Assembly (NCBI GenBank): GCA_965218725.1
Contig: CBDCLO010000002.1
Coordinates: 558,001 to 622,000, forward strand
Direction: 5' to 3'
Length of the DNA: 64,000 nucleotides
From: WTHC01 sp965218725
GTDB taxonomy: Archaea > Thermoproteota > Nitrososphaeria > Nitrososphaerales > Nitrosopumilaceae
Shown here: positions 17,563 through 26,387 of the stretch, one piece after another
How the letters are laid out: every line of letters begins with the position of its first letter
How positions within the stretch are numbered: position 1 is the first letter of the stretch
Position numbers and translations under genes: made by a program
The notes under the pieces: generated by a model
The model's database searches: none
What the model saw: the letters and a program-made list of their open reading frames with translations, nothing else
Told to the model about the DNA's origin: nothing

Positions 17563-18405
17563 GTGTTAATAGATAATAAAGCAACAATTTCTTTCATCCA
17601 TGTATTAAAAGATGATCTATCAATTTTTAGATTGACTCCAGTTAATTCAGAAATCCCTGATTATAAAGCTGGTCAATTTATAACAATAGGGTTAGAAAAT
17701 CCAGCTGAGAATAACAAAATAGTAAGACGCGCATATTCTATTGCATCTAATCCAGAAAATAAAAGGTACATAGAGTTGTACATTAGATGGGTGATGAAAC
17801 CATTACCTGGTAGGCTAACTACTATGCTATTTAATTCAAAAACAAATGATCAGATAAATTGGTTAAAGCCTACTGGTGCATTTACTATAAATGAGATTTT
17901 GCCTAATGGTAGTAAAGATGAACGCAGAATTATTTGCATAGGAGGAGGTACTGGTTTAGCTCCATTTGTTAGCTATACAAAACATCTGCATAACATAGGA
18001 GACAAAAGAGAGATAGTAGTTTTACATGGCGCTAGTTATGTTGATGAACTGGGCTACAGAGAACTACTGACAGGCTTTGATAATGAAAGTATTGATAAAG
18101 GGAGAGACAGGTGGAATTTTATGTACAGAACAGCAATAAGCCGTCCACAAGAAAAACTAAATAGATCATGGTCTGGCCAGAAAGGAAGAGTGGAAACATT
18201 TTTGAGATCTGAAAATGGAGATAAATCTCCATTAGAAAAATTAGTAGGCGAAAAAATAACTCCTGAAAATTCTATTTTTTATATTTGTGGATGGCAAGGC
18301 ACAATTGATAGTGTAATGGATGTCCTTAAGCCTAGTGGATTCGTAACAGAAAGAGAAAAAAGAGATGATGGGAGTTTTGAAGTAAAGTATGAGTCGTATG
18401 GTTAA
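17563..18405 (+). CDS. Ferredoxin/flavodoxin-NADP reductase-type flavoprotein
   Basis: FNR-superfamily oxidoreductase of 280 residues that moves electrons between NAD(P)H and a one-electron carrier. The FAD motif is RRAYSIAS (about residue 47), and the pyridine-nucleotide motif is GGGTGLAPFVSY (about 127), with CGWQGTIDSVMDVL near the end. The start is GTG at 17563. It is monocistronic, between two tRNAs. The ferredoxin at 25093 is a possible partner, by inference only. Confidence 0.87.
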   Translation: MLIDNKATISFIHVLKDDLSIFRLTPVNSEIPDYKAGQFITIGLENPAENNKIVRRAYSIASNPENKRYIELYIRWVMKPLPGRLTTMLFNSKTNDQINWLKPTGAFTINEILPNGSKDERRIICIGGGTGLAPFVSYTKHLHNIGDKREIVVLHGASYVDELGYRELLTGFDNESIDKGRDRWNFMYRTAISRPQEKLNRSWSGQKGRVETFLRSENGDKSPLEKLVGEKITPENSIFYICGWQGTIDSVMDVLKPSGFVTEREKRDDGSFEVKYESYG

Positions 18406-18432
18406 ATCATAGAGAATAGTTGATTTTAGTTG

Positions 18433-18506
18433 GGGGATGTAGGTTAGATTGGAATACTGCCAGCCTCGGGCGCTGGAAATCATGGGTTCAAGTCCCATCA
18501 TCCCCG
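18433..18506 (+). tRNA. tRNA-Pro (CGG)
   Basis: Acceptor GGGGATG pairs with CATCCCC. Anticodon stem CCAGC/GCTGG holds loop CTCGGGC, anticodon CGG. T arm ATGGGTTCAAGTCCCAT. The base after the acceptor is G, whereas A is more usual for Pro. CCA is not encoded. It lies 27 bp after the FNR-type gene. Confidence 0.93.
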
Positions 18507-18526
18507 TCTAGTTATTTTGAGATTAA

Positions 18527-19129
18527 ATGGTGATATCAATTTATTTGGCTCATTTGAATCCAGTGACTAATGCACATGTAGAAATTATAAATGAATTAAA
18601 AAACAAGTATGATGTTAAGATAATGCCTGTAATATTTTTAAAGAACTATAAAGAAATAAACAGTCGTAGTTTTCCTTTTAATTTTAAAATAAGAAGAAAA
18701 ATGTTAGCTGCTGTTTTTAAAGATTCAATATCAATATCAGATCACTATACTTTTTATGCACCATATTGGAGATATTTACCACCACTAGTTTCACCTATGT
18801 CATGGATATTAAGAAGGCAGATATTACGTGGAGTGGATAACAACTATTTTACTTATACTGGTGATAAGTTTGAATGGTTTGTACTAAAGCTATATGGACT
18901 TAATCCAATAATCGGTAAAAGAAAAAAACTATCTGCTACTTCTGTAAAAGATAAAATGTATGACTCAGCAAATGGAAAAGATACGGATTGGAAAAAGGAT
19001 GTACCACCTGAAATAGTACAAATAATAGAGAGTAATTGGAATGTAATAAAAAGATTTAGCAGTGAAAATGCCATGACTACAAAAATAGTAGGTATGAAAT
19101 TTCCAATAGATGGATATTGGACAAGGTAA
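18527..19129 (+). CDS. Nucleotidyltransferase-superfamily protein (HxGH-like)
   Basis: 200 residues. The N-terminal ISIYLAHLNPVTNAHVEII matches the nucleotidylyltransferase loop (NPxxxxH), and KKLSATSVKDKMYD near residue 140 matches the second signature (ISSTxVR in NMN adenylyltransferase). Both suggest adenylyl- or cytidylyl-transfer to a small phosphate acceptor. The middle is diverged, so the substrate (NMN, phosphopantetheine, FMN or other) is unknown. First of four tightly packed genes with an aminotransferase, a Gfo/Idh-like protein and a Trm112-like protein. Confidence 0.75.
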   Translation: MVISIYLAHLNPVTNAHVEIINELKNKYDVKIMPVIFLKNYKEINSRSFPFNFKIRRKMLAAVFKDSISISDHYTFYAPYWRYLPPLVSPMSWILRRQILRGVDNNYFTYTGDKFEWFVLKLYGLNPIIGKRKKLSATSVKDKMYDSANGKDTDWKKDVPPEIVQIIESNWNVIKRFSSENAMTTKIVGMKFPIDGYWTR

Positions 19130-19142
19130 CTAAGTGTATTTT

Positions 19143-20060
19143 ATGAGAATATCAATTTCAAAATTTGTGTGGTTTGATGGAAAGTACATCACTCAAGAAA
19201 AAGCTAATGTACCAATAACAACTCATGCAATCCATTATGGAACTTCAATTTTTGAAGGAATTCGCGTATATTGGAACTCCAAAAATTTGTTTATATTCAG
19301 ATTGGATGATCACATTACAAGATTCAGAAATTCTGGTAAGTTGTATTCAATATCTCTTAATTTTTCTAATAGTGAAATAAAAAGTGCTATTATAAATTTA
19401 TGTGTAAAGAATAAAATTAAAGAGCCGTGTTACATAAGACCTATCTACTTTGTTGGTGAATATGGAATAAGTCTACATATTACTAAGAGTGCCCCTACAC
19501 ATGCAGCTATATTCATGTTTCCACTTGGAGATTTATTCAATAAAAATGGGATAAGTGTGTGTATTTCATCATGGAAAAAATTTGATGATTCATCTGTATT
19601 TACACTAGCAAAAATGGGTGGAAATTATCTTAATTCTATTTTAGCAACACAAGAATCAAAACTAAATGGATATGACGAAGCTATATTATTGGACAAGGAA
19701 CATAATGTTAGTGAGTCTTCTGGAGAAAATGTATTTTTAGTTAAGGATGGACAGATATTTACTGCACCTATCAGCTCATCTATACTAGACGGCATAACAA
19801 GGAATACAATAATTGAGTTATCACATGATATGAATAATGATGTAATAACAAGAAAGATTACTAGAAGTGAATTATATTTAGCTGATGAAGTTTTTCTAAC
19901 AGGTACAGCTGCAGAAATAACCCCAGTTATTAAGATCGAAGATAAGGTTATTGGTGAAGGAAAAATAGGCAGTATAACTAAAGAATTAATGTTAAGATAT
20001 AAAAAAATAGTAATTAATAAAGATGAGAGATATTCTAAGTGGATAACTAAGGTATATTAA
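19143..20060 (+). CDS. ilvE: Branched-chain-type aminotransferase (class IV PLP), paralogue 1
   Basis: Fold-type IV PLP enzyme, about 305 residues. Signature pieces are HYGTSIFEGIRVY near residue 37, the PLP-lysine region LAKMGGNYLNSILA, and GYDEAILLD followed by VSESSGENVFLV. Start ATG 19143 is used; a GTG at 19134 is possible. A second, more canonical copy is at 47770, so this one may have another substrate. It is 13 bp after the nucleotidyltransferase gene and 1 bp before the Gfo/Idh-like gene, which ties it to that cluster. Confidence 0.85.
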   Translation: MRISISKFVWFDGKYITQEKANVPITTHAIHYGTSIFEGIRVYWNSKNLFIFRLDDHITRFRNSGKLYSISLNFSNSEIKSAIINLCVKNKIKEPCYIRPIYFVGEYGISLHITKSAPTHAAIFMFPLGDLFNKNGISVCISSWKKFDDSSVFTLAKMGGNYLNSILATQESKLNGYDEAILLDKEHNVSESSGENVFLVKDGQIFTAPISSSILDGITRNTIIELSHDMNNDVITRKITRSELYLADEVFLTGTAAEITPVIKIEDKVIGEGKIGSITKELMLRYKKIVINKDERYSKWITKVY

Positions 20061-20061
20061 T

Positions 20062-20979
20062 ATGAAAGCTGTGTATATTAGAACAAAAAATGTAGAAAAT
20101 GAATGCATGGATATTCTTATGAAATTGGGTGTGTTAGTTGCATTATGTGATATTGACAAAAATAAAAAAAAAATAAACAATAAACTTAGCATAAGCTGTT
20201 ATCATTCCACAGATTTATTATTGGAGTCAGAAGAATTTGATACTGTCTTCATCTATACTAATGATGACATTCATATGCCAATAATAGACAAATTTATTAA
20301 AAAAAAGAAAAATATATTTATAGAAAATTTAGATATGTATTTTATTCATAATTGGGAAAAGTCTGTAAAGCTATCAGAAGCTAATAACATCAAATTATCA
20401 TATAGTTTAACTGGTAGATTCAACCCATTTGTAAATATAATTAAAAATTATTTAGATTTAGAGACGTATGGAAAATTAGTTATGCTACAAACCCATAGTA
20501 CAAATATAGTTGACAATATGTGTAATGTTAGAGATATTTATGATTTATTGATACGTGATATAGATGTTGTATTGTGGTTATTTGATGATGTTCCTGAAAT
20601 AGTATATGCAATAACTAACAACATACAACATAAGTATAGTGATATAATAACTGTAACATTTGGATTCAGTAATAATAGAGTTGCTACTATTTCATTAGAC
20701 CTAATAATAAATTCATCAGTAAAAAATTTTAATGTGGTTTGTACAGACGGGTTAATATTTTATAATAATATTACACAAAATATGGTAATTAAAACTAACA
20801 ATAAAGTACTCACTATTAATAACATAAAAAAACAGTTGTTATTAGAAATAATTAATTTTTCAGATACAATTAGTGCTAAACCAATGTTAAAAGTTAAAAA
20901 GTCTGTAAATATTACAAAAATAGTAAATGCAATTAAACTATCCAGTAAAAATGGAATTCCAATTTATTTAAACATATGA
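20062..20979 (+). CDS. Gfo/Idh/MocA-like protein, degenerate active site
   Basis: 305 residues with the overall Gfo/Idh/MocA layout: an N-terminal Rossmann half, then a beta-sheet domain. The middle RDIDVVLWLFDDVPE matches the family's D-x-D-x-x-x-x-L segment. The usual glycine-rich loop is not evident at the N-terminus, and the catalytic EKP is IENLDM, so the key Lys is missing. Either the protein binds rather than oxidises, or it is a diverged lineage. Third of the four-gene cluster, 1 bp from both neighbours. Confidence 0.65.
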   Translation: MKAVYIRTKNVENECMDILMKLGVLVALCDIDKNKKKINNKLSISCYHSTDLLLESEEFDTVFIYTNDDIHMPIIDKFIKKKKNIFIENLDMYFIHNWEKSVKLSEANNIKLSYSLTGRFNPFVNIIKNYLDLETYGKLVMLQTHSTNIVDNMCNVRDIYDLLIRDIDVVLWLFDDVPEIVYAITNNIQHKYSDIITVTFGFSNNRVATISLDLIINSSVKNFNVVCTDGLIFYNNITQNMVIKTNNKVLTINNIKKQLLLEIINFSDTISAKPMLKVKKSVNITKIVNAIKLSSKNGIPIYLNI

Positions 20980-20980
20980 A

Positions 20981-21265
20981 ATGAATAAAAAAATTCTTGA
21001 TATTTTAGCTTGTCCAATTGATAAATACTCACCACTAGAAATTTTTGAGTTAAAATCTAATGTTGATATAATAATAGAAGGCATATTGTATTGTATTAGA
21101 TGTAGAAGATTTTATCCTATAATAGATGAAATTCCAATACTACTTCCAGACGAGTTAAGAAACGAGGATGGTGACAAAAAATTTCTCAAAAACAATAAAA
21201 AAAAGTTACCTGATAAAATAATTAGGTATTCATTACCATGGAATATGCTTTCTGAATTATATTAA
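20981..21265 (+). CDS. Trm112-like zinc protein
   Basis: 94 residues. LDILACPIDKYSPLEI and then LYCIRCRRFYPIIDEIPILLPDE match the Trm112 family, with Cys near residues 11, 38 and 41 for zinc. Family members activate S-adenosylmethionine methyltransferases or stand beside sugar/lipid enzymes. The C-terminal Lys/Asp-rich tail ends in SLPWNMLSELY. It is the last gene of the four-gene cluster and meets mcm tail to tail with 18 bp between. Confidence 0.78.
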   Translation: MNKKILDILACPIDKYSPLEIFELKSNVDIIIEGILYCIRCRRFYPIIDEIPILLPDELRNEDGDKKFLKNNKKKLPDKIIRYSLPWNMLSELY

Positions 21266-21283
21266 ACTATAGATATAATTCAT

Positions 21284-23362
21284 CTACACTCTATTATAAT
21301 GGTCAGGTTTTGATTCATAAATTGAAGCTTCTCTAAGCATTTTTTTAATGTAGTTTTTAGCTTCATCTTCTGTAAATTTGGTTGATTTTACAAGTTCATC
21401 TATAAATAATTTTTCTTCCACTGCAGTTTTATTATTTCCCTCAAGTTCTTTTAAGATATTCATAAAAAGCTGCATTTTTGATACTTCACTTCTTGGTCTA
21501 CCTTGCAGAACTCCTAAATCTACTTTACCAGTATTAACATCAACTCCTGCATTCTCAAGCATACTTTGAATTAGATGTATTGCATTATCTGCGTCATCTG
21601 AATCAACCTGATCTTTCATTAATAATCTTGCACGTGCAGTTGCAAGTCTTATCAGACCTTCTAATTGTCTAGGAGTTACTGTAATCATGTCATCAGATTC
21701 TACATTCCTCATTTTCATGTAATAATCAAGTATCTTATTTTCTGCTTCCTTTGTAAGTATGGGGTTGATTCTTTTTGTATATGATAAATATTTTGTTAGT
21801 AAGTTTATATCTATTAGTGGACTGATGTTGGTGTTTGTTAAAGAATGTAGATTGATTATATGCTTAGCAATTTTCATATCTTTTTCTCTTGATGGAATAT
21901 CCCTTACAACAAATATTAGATCAAATCTAGTAAGAAGCGGTATTGGAAGATTTACGTTCTCAGTGATGTTTTTAAATGGATCATACTTTCCATACATTGG
22001 ATTAGCTGCAGATAAGATTGATGTTCTTGCATTTAACGTTGCAACTATCCCACCTTTTGCAATACTAACAGTCTGTTGCTCCATTACTTCATGAAGAGCG
22101 CTTCTATCTTCAGGTTTCATTTTGTCAAATTCATCTATACATACAAGTCCTTGATCACCAAGAACTACTGCACCAGCTTCTAACATCATAATACCTGTCT
22201 TATCTCTCACTATTGCGGCTGTCAAACCAGCTGCAGTGGATCCTCTTCCTGATGTATATAATCCACGTGGTGCTACACGAGCACAGAATTTTAATACTTC
22301 ACTCTTTGCTGTACCTGGATCACCTACCAAAAAAATGTTTATATCGCCACGAATTTTTGTTCCATCACTAAATATTCTTTTTGTAGAACCTACAATCAAT
22401 AATAATATTGCTTCTTTAATAAGAGAATGACCATGTATATGAGGTGCAAAAGAACTTATTAATCGTTGATATAGATCTGGGGCGCCTGACAATGATTTTA
22501 TTATTTTTTCTTCATCTGGTGATATTTCTTCTCTTTCAATACGTCTAGATGTTTTTGTTCCTATTCCTCCAAGAAACTCTATATTATTACCATCTATTCT
22601 GAGTTTGTATAATGCACTATTTGTTCTAGCTCCAGGGATTGGCTCTTGTTCAATTCTAACAATACCAGTTAATATGATACGATCACCAGGTCGTGCATTA
22701 TCAACTAGATCTTGTTTCACAGTGACATCTATATAATGTGGAAGTTGTCCAGGAGGCAGGTCTTCAGGCAGCTCTTGTAATCTAACTATCTGGAAATCAA
22801 TGAATTTGCTTGATTCTGATTCTATTCCAAGCTCACGGTGTACACATTTTGGGATAGAACATTTGATAGGAGCATTCAAACGTAATCCATTTTCCAAAGT
22901 CACTTTTGTTACATGACCATCTGGACATATGTATATTAATTCTTTAGCTAGAGGTTTTATTTCTGATGCTCTAACTACCATTCCAGAAACACTAGTCATT
23001 TTACTAATTATCTCTGCATTAATTTGACGAATACTTCTTTGTACTGGATAATTAGAGATTCGTGCTCTTATTTCATGTTTTATTTTTTCTGCGTATTGTG
23101 GAAATCTTTCTTGCAGTATTTCTTTTATTGCTCTCCTAAATGCGTTCAGTATCTTATCTGCTTGTCCATCAAACTTTGTTTCAATATCATGATATAATAC
23201 TAGATCATTATAGTCTATCACTATATAGTAGATGTATTTTGCCATCATCTCATCTATCTGTTCTACGTATGTATACGAACCAGTCTTATCTTTAAATTGT
23301 ATAAGAAATGATTTCACCATATCTGATAAAGCTGACGGTGTATATGTCTCAGCAATTGTCAT
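21284..23362 (-). CDS. mcm: Replicative DNA helicase MCM
   Basis: Hexameric replicative helicase, 692 residues, normal length. Domains in order: N-terminal DNA-binding domain with a zinc-binding insertion (CPDGH...CSIPKCVH), AAA+ core with Walker A GDPGTAKSE, Walker B in CIDEFDKM, arginine finger LLTRFDLIF, and a C-terminal winged helix (last 80 residues). No intein is seen. It follows the GINS gene with a 1-bp TAATG overlap, a classic replication operon. Confidence 0.97.
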   Translation of the reverse strand: MTIAETYTPSALSDMVKSFLIQFKDKTGSYTYVEQIDEMMAKYIYYIVIDYNDLVLYHDIETKFDGQADKILNAFRRAIKEILQERFPQYAEKIKHEIRARISNYPVQRSIRQINAEIISKMTSVSGMVVRASEIKPLAKELIYICPDGHVTKVTLENGLRLNAPIKCSIPKCVHRELGIESESSKFIDFQIVRLQELPEDLPPGQLPHYIDVTVKQDLVDNARPGDRIILTGIVRIEQEPIPGARTNSALYKLRIDGNNIEFLGGIGTKTSRRIEREEISPDEEKIIKSLSGAPDLYQRLISSFAPHIHGHSLIKEAILLLIVGSTKRIFSDGTKIRGDINIFLVGDPGTAKSEVLKFCARVAPRGLYTSGRGSTAAGLTAAIVRDKTGIMMLEAGAVVLGDQGLVCIDEFDKMKPEDRSALHEVMEQQTVSIAKGGIVATLNARTSILSAANPMYGKYDPFKNITENVNLPIPLLTRFDLIFVVRDIPSREKDMKIAKHIINLHSLTNTNISPLIDINLLTKYLSYTKRINPILTKEAENKILDYYMKMRNVESDDMITVTPRQLEGLIRLATARARLLMKDQVDSDDADNAIHLIQSMLENAGVDVNTGKVDLGVLQGRPRSEVSKMQLFMNILKELEGNNKTAVEEKLFIDELVKSTKFTEDEAKNYIKKMLREASIYESKPDHYNRV

Positions 23363-23892
23363 TATAAATTATCAAAAATCTGTTTTTTAAAGTTAATGCT
23401 ATTTCTGTGTATTTGGTTGTAAAATTCACGTTCTTCTATAGTCAATTTCTGTGCTATCACATTTGTTAGTCTTGACGAGTCTGCTAATCTTATTATCTTA
23501 CCTTGTCTTTTCCTAAACAATGATTTTAACAAACTCTCTGTTTTGTCATGATCGTTGCTAGATAATCGTTTCATGTAGGATTTAACCTTTATATAAAAAT
23601 AGTAATCTAGTGTAGATAGATTAAATTCATCTTGTGAATTTTCTTTGACTATTGATTGTTTGAGTTCGTCTATAATACTGCTATCTTGGATTTCTACATG
23701 TTTATTTGATTCCAATATATTTGCAATCCATCTAGGTATGACCAATATTTCTCCATGATTACCACTAACATGTATATCTGATAATTCTATTTTGAGATCA
23801 TGATTAAATAACACTTTTACATCTTGCAAGCTATAACCTATAGTGTGTATACGTATAATCTCATCCATGGTAAATATCATTATTTTATACAT
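23362..23892 (-). CDS. GINS complex subunit (Gins23-like order)
   Basis: 176 residues. The small beta domain comes first (HGEILVIPRWIANILESN is the typical segment), followed by the helical domain ending with LTIEEREFYNQIH. Beta-then-helical order is that of the Psf2/Psf3 (Gins23) type. GINS links MCM with the primase and polymerase in the replisome. Stop and mcm start overlap by one base. Start could also be the Met at residue 9 (MDEIIRIH). Confidence 0.82.
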   Translation of the reverse strand: MYKIMIFTMDEIIRIHTIGYSLQDVKVLFNHDLKIELSDIHVSGNHGEILVIPRWIANILESNKHVEIQDSSIIDELKQSIVKENSQDEFNLSTLDYYFYIKVKSYMKRLSSNDHDKTESLLKSLFRKRQGKIIRLADSSRLTNVIAQKLTIEEREFYNQIHRNSINFKKQIFDNL

Positions 23893-23929
23893 TTAATCAG
23901 TATTATTAATTAATACAATTAACAACCAG

Positions 23930-23977
23930 CTATGATTATTTGATCCTATATAATTTATTGGAGTATTATAATCATAG
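23930..23977. promoter_or_regulatory. Inverted repeat flanking the rfcS TATA box
   Basis: Ten-base arms CTATGATTAT (23930-23939) and ATAATCATAG (23968-23977) are perfect inverse copies. They enclose a CTATATAAT box (23946-23954), and the second arm ends 5 bp before the rfcS ATG at 23983. The layout suggests a regulator binding both sides of the TATA box, or a chance repeat in AT-rich DNA. Confidence 0.4.
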
Positions 23978-23982
23978 ATTAG

Positions 23983-24951
23983 ATGTTAAATAATATCATG
24001 TGGGTAGAAAAATACAGACCAATAAAAATATCATGTATGATAAATCAAAAAGAAATAGTTGGCAGTTTAAGTTCTCTATTAAAAAACAAGCAAGAGATAC
24101 CAAATTTATTGTTTTCTGGATCCGCTGGAATTGGCAAAACAACTATGGCAATATGCATAACAAAGGAAATCCTAGGTAAATACTGGAAAGAGTTCACATT
24201 AGAATTGAATGCATCAGATGAACGTGGGATAAACATGGTAAGAGACAGAATTAAAAAATTTTCTAGGTTTGCTGGATTAGATACAGAGATTCCATTCAAA
24301 ATTATAATATTGGATGAAGCTGATGAGATGACTTCTGATGCACAGACTGCATTACGTAGAATAATAGAAGATGCATCAAGGTTTTGTAGATTTATATTAA
24401 TAGCAAATAATATATCAAAAATAATTGATCCATTACAAAGTAGATGTGCTATATTTAGGTTTACTAGGATCTCTGTAAAAGAGATGGTATCATATCTAAA
24501 AGAAATTGGAAAGAATGAGAAAATAGATGCTGATGAAAGTGGTTTAGTTGCGATATGCGAATATGCAAATGGAGATTTGCGACATGCTATAAATATATTG
24601 CAAGCAGCCGCCAGTATAGGAACTGTTAACGAATCAAATGTAAAAATATCTTTAGGCCTAACAAAAATAAAAGAAGTAGAGAATGTTTTAAAACTTGCGA
24701 TGAAAGGTAAAGTGATACAAGCGAGAGAGAAAATGATTGAGCTTATTAAGGTGCATGGGATGTCAGAATCTGATTTCTTAAAATTTATAAACCAGGCTGT
24801 TTTCAAATACAAAACAAGTAATTTAAACGAGATAATAAAAACAATTGCTAAATATGACTACAGGGTAATTATGGGAACAAATTATGAAATTCAATTGTCT
24901 GCACTTCTTGCTGAACTAGGGTCTTTAAATAACGCAGAGAGAGGGATTTGA
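23983..24951 (+). CDS. rfcS: Replication factor C small subunit
   Basis: Clamp-loader AAA+ subunit, 322 residues. Walker A FSGSAGIGKTT (about 45-55), Walker B IILDEADEM, sensor 1 ILIANNIS, and the SRC motif PLQSRCAIFRF are all present. It partners with the large subunit at 7425. ATG at 23983 lies after a TATA box with flanking inverted repeats; a second in-frame ATG at 23998 (MWVEKYRP) fits the family start better if the leader is short. The final six codons and the TGA stop are in the antisense of tRNA-Ser. Confidence 0.95.
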   Translation: MLNNIMWVEKYRPIKISCMINQKEIVGSLSSLLKNKQEIPNLLFSGSAGIGKTTMAICITKEILGKYWKEFTLELNASDERGINMVRDRIKKFSRFAGLDTEIPFKIIILDEADEMTSDAQTALRRIIEDASRFCRFILIANNISKIIDPLQSRCAIFRFTRISVKEMVSYLKEIGKNEKIDADESGLVAICEYANGDLRHAINILQAAASIGTVNESNVKISLGLTKIKEVENVLKLAMKGKVIQAREKMIELIKVHGMSESDFLKFINQAVFKYKTSNLNEIIKTIAKYDYRVIMGTNYEIQLSALLAELGSLNNAERGI

Positions 24952-25016
24952 ACCCTCGAGTGCAAAAGCACACAGGCTCTCAAGGCCCGCGCCATTCCAA
25001 GCTAAGCGACCTCTGC
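24933..25016 (-). tRNA. tRNA-Ser (TGA)
   Basis: 84-nt class II tRNA with a long variable arm. Acceptor GCAGAGG pairs with TCTCTGC. Anticodon stem CGGGC/GCCTG holds loop CTTGAGA, anticodon TGA. T arm GAGGGTTCAAATCCCTC. Discriminator G, as usual for Ser. No intron or encoded CCA. Its 3' 19 nt overlap the end of the convergent rfcS. Confidence 0.95.
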
Positions 25017-25092
25017 AAATAGTACTTCAAAATACCAATTAAAATTTGTTTAACAGGTTAACTACAGATATATAACAAAAATAAATTGAAGA

Positions 25093-25629
25093 TTAATCAT
25101 GTGCGTGTGGGTTAGCTTGCCCAGAACCTAATTTTTTATATGTTCCAGATGCTTTCTCATGTGCCTCCAGATTTGCTTGGTCTACCTTAATTGCTTGTGG
25201 CGGACAAACTGATACACATGCCATACACCATATACAATCATGTTCTCTTATAGGATCTGCTTTATCTGTATAGTCTTTTCGTTCTTCTTTTACATCACTA
25301 CCAGTTCCATTAAAAGTTTCATTTATTGCTTGTATTGCTGGTATATCCTTTTCAGTTCTATACCATTGAAATACTTGAACCGGACATGCTTCTATACATG
25401 CACCATCTGCTACACATGAATCCCAATCTACTGCTACCATTGTTCCACTAACACCGAGTGGAACATGTTCCTCACCACGTTTAGCATATGCAGCTTTCAC
25501 ATCATCATTAGTAGATGCTTCTGCATCTGTACGTCCAGGACCCCATACATAATGATAGTTCTCACCACTTTCATGATTAATTTTACCAATAGGTTTTAAG
25601 CCTTCTGGAAAGTTTTCTGCAATTGGCAT
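25093..25629 (-). CDS. Zinc-containing type 7Fe/8Fe ferredoxin with N-terminal extension
   Basis: 178-residue dicluster ferredoxin. Cluster motifs are CVADGACIEACPVQ (first) and CIWCMACVSVCPPQ (second). The first set has the Cys-x5-Cys-x3-Cys-Pro spacing seen where a [3Fe-4S] or [4Fe-4S] cluster sits. The N-terminal 45 residues with INHESGENYHYVWGPG resemble the zinc-binding extension of Sulfolobus ferredoxin. The end is His-rich (ANPHAHD). Main one-electron carrier candidate; single gene with own promoter. Confidence 0.9.
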   Translation of the reverse strand: MPIAENFPEGLKPIGKINHESGENYHYVWGPGRTDAEASTNDDVKAAYAKRGEEHVPLGVSGTMVAVDWDSCVADGACIEACPVQVFQWYRTEKDIPAIQAINETFNGTGSDVKEERKDYTDKADPIREHDCIWCMACVSVCPPQAIKVDQANLEAHEKASGTYKKLGSGQANPHAHD

Positions 25630-25721
25630 ACAGAATACTATTGCTAAATATTATTTAAATCTAGCATATACATAAAAAGTATAACATTACGTTCATATTT
25701 TTTTAGTGTTAATGTTGGTTA

Positions 25722-26387
25722 TTGGACATTATAAAATATAATGTATATAGCAACCCAAATATCGGAGTATACATAAATGGTAATGATGAATTTGTATTTC
25801 TTCCACATGGACTTGCAAAAACTAAAGCACAAAATTTAGCCAAATATCTTAAAACTGACTATATTTTTACTTCTGTGGCAGATACTAGATTACTAGGTAT
25901 ATTGATGGTTGTTAATAATTATGGGATGTTATTACCAAAAACTTGTCACTATTCTGAAATAGAATATTTAAAAAGAAATACAAAGTTAAATGTGGAGGTA
26001 CTTGATGTTAAATATACTGCACTTGGTAATATCATATGTGTAAATGATAGAGGCGGAATAATATCACCAATAATTCCAAATAATAAAATAAAAAAAATTG
26101 AAGATGTATTAGGAATAGAAGTAATACAAAGTGATGTGGCAGGATATAATCAGGTAGGTGCAATGTTTATTGCAAATTCATGTGGAGGTGTAATACATCC
26201 TAGAACAAATATTGATAATATTAAGAGTATTTCTGATATATTAAAAATCAACATAGTACATACAACAATAAATAGTGGAGTTCCTTTTGTGTCATCTGGA
26301 ATGATCATAAACAATAAATCAGTAGTTGTTGGAGAGTCAACTAATGGATCAGAAATTATTACGTTAACAAAATTATTTATTAGCTAA
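25722..26387 (+). CDS. eif6: Translation initiation factor aIF6 (ribosome anti-association factor)
   Basis: 221 residues of five pseudo-repeats that bind the large ribosomal subunit and prevent joining. Repeat-like segments are PNIGVYINGNDEFVFLPHG, LLGILMVVNNYGMLLP, ALGNIICVNDRGGIISP, VGAMFIANSCGGVIHP and VPFVSSGMIINNKSVVVG. The start is TTG at 25722; the nearest ATG is out of frame, and a TATA-like run about 25 bp upstream supports a leaderless TTG start. The 3' end overlaps hisS by 15 bp, convergent. Confidence 0.93.
   Translation: MDIIKYNVYSNPNIGVYINGNDEFVFLPHGLAKTKAQNLAKYLKTDYIFTSVADTRLLGILMVVNNYGMLLPKTCHYSEIEYLKRNTKLNVEVLDVKYTALGNIICVNDRGGIISPIIPNNKIKKIEDVLGIEVIQSDVAGYNQVGAMFIANSCGGVIHPRTNIDNIKSISDILKINIVHTTINSGVPFVSSGMIINNKSVVVGESTNGSEIITLTKLFIS

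Noticed and set aside
18241..18501. Minus-strand open frame across tRNA-Pro and the FNR-type gene end
   Set aside because: Covers a solid tRNA gene and the 3' end of a well-supported gene.
24045..24812. Open frame of 255 codons on the strand opposite to rfcS
   Set aside because: It lies fully antisense to a canonical AAA+ gene, has no recognisable domain and a membrane-like composition typical of the shadow frame.
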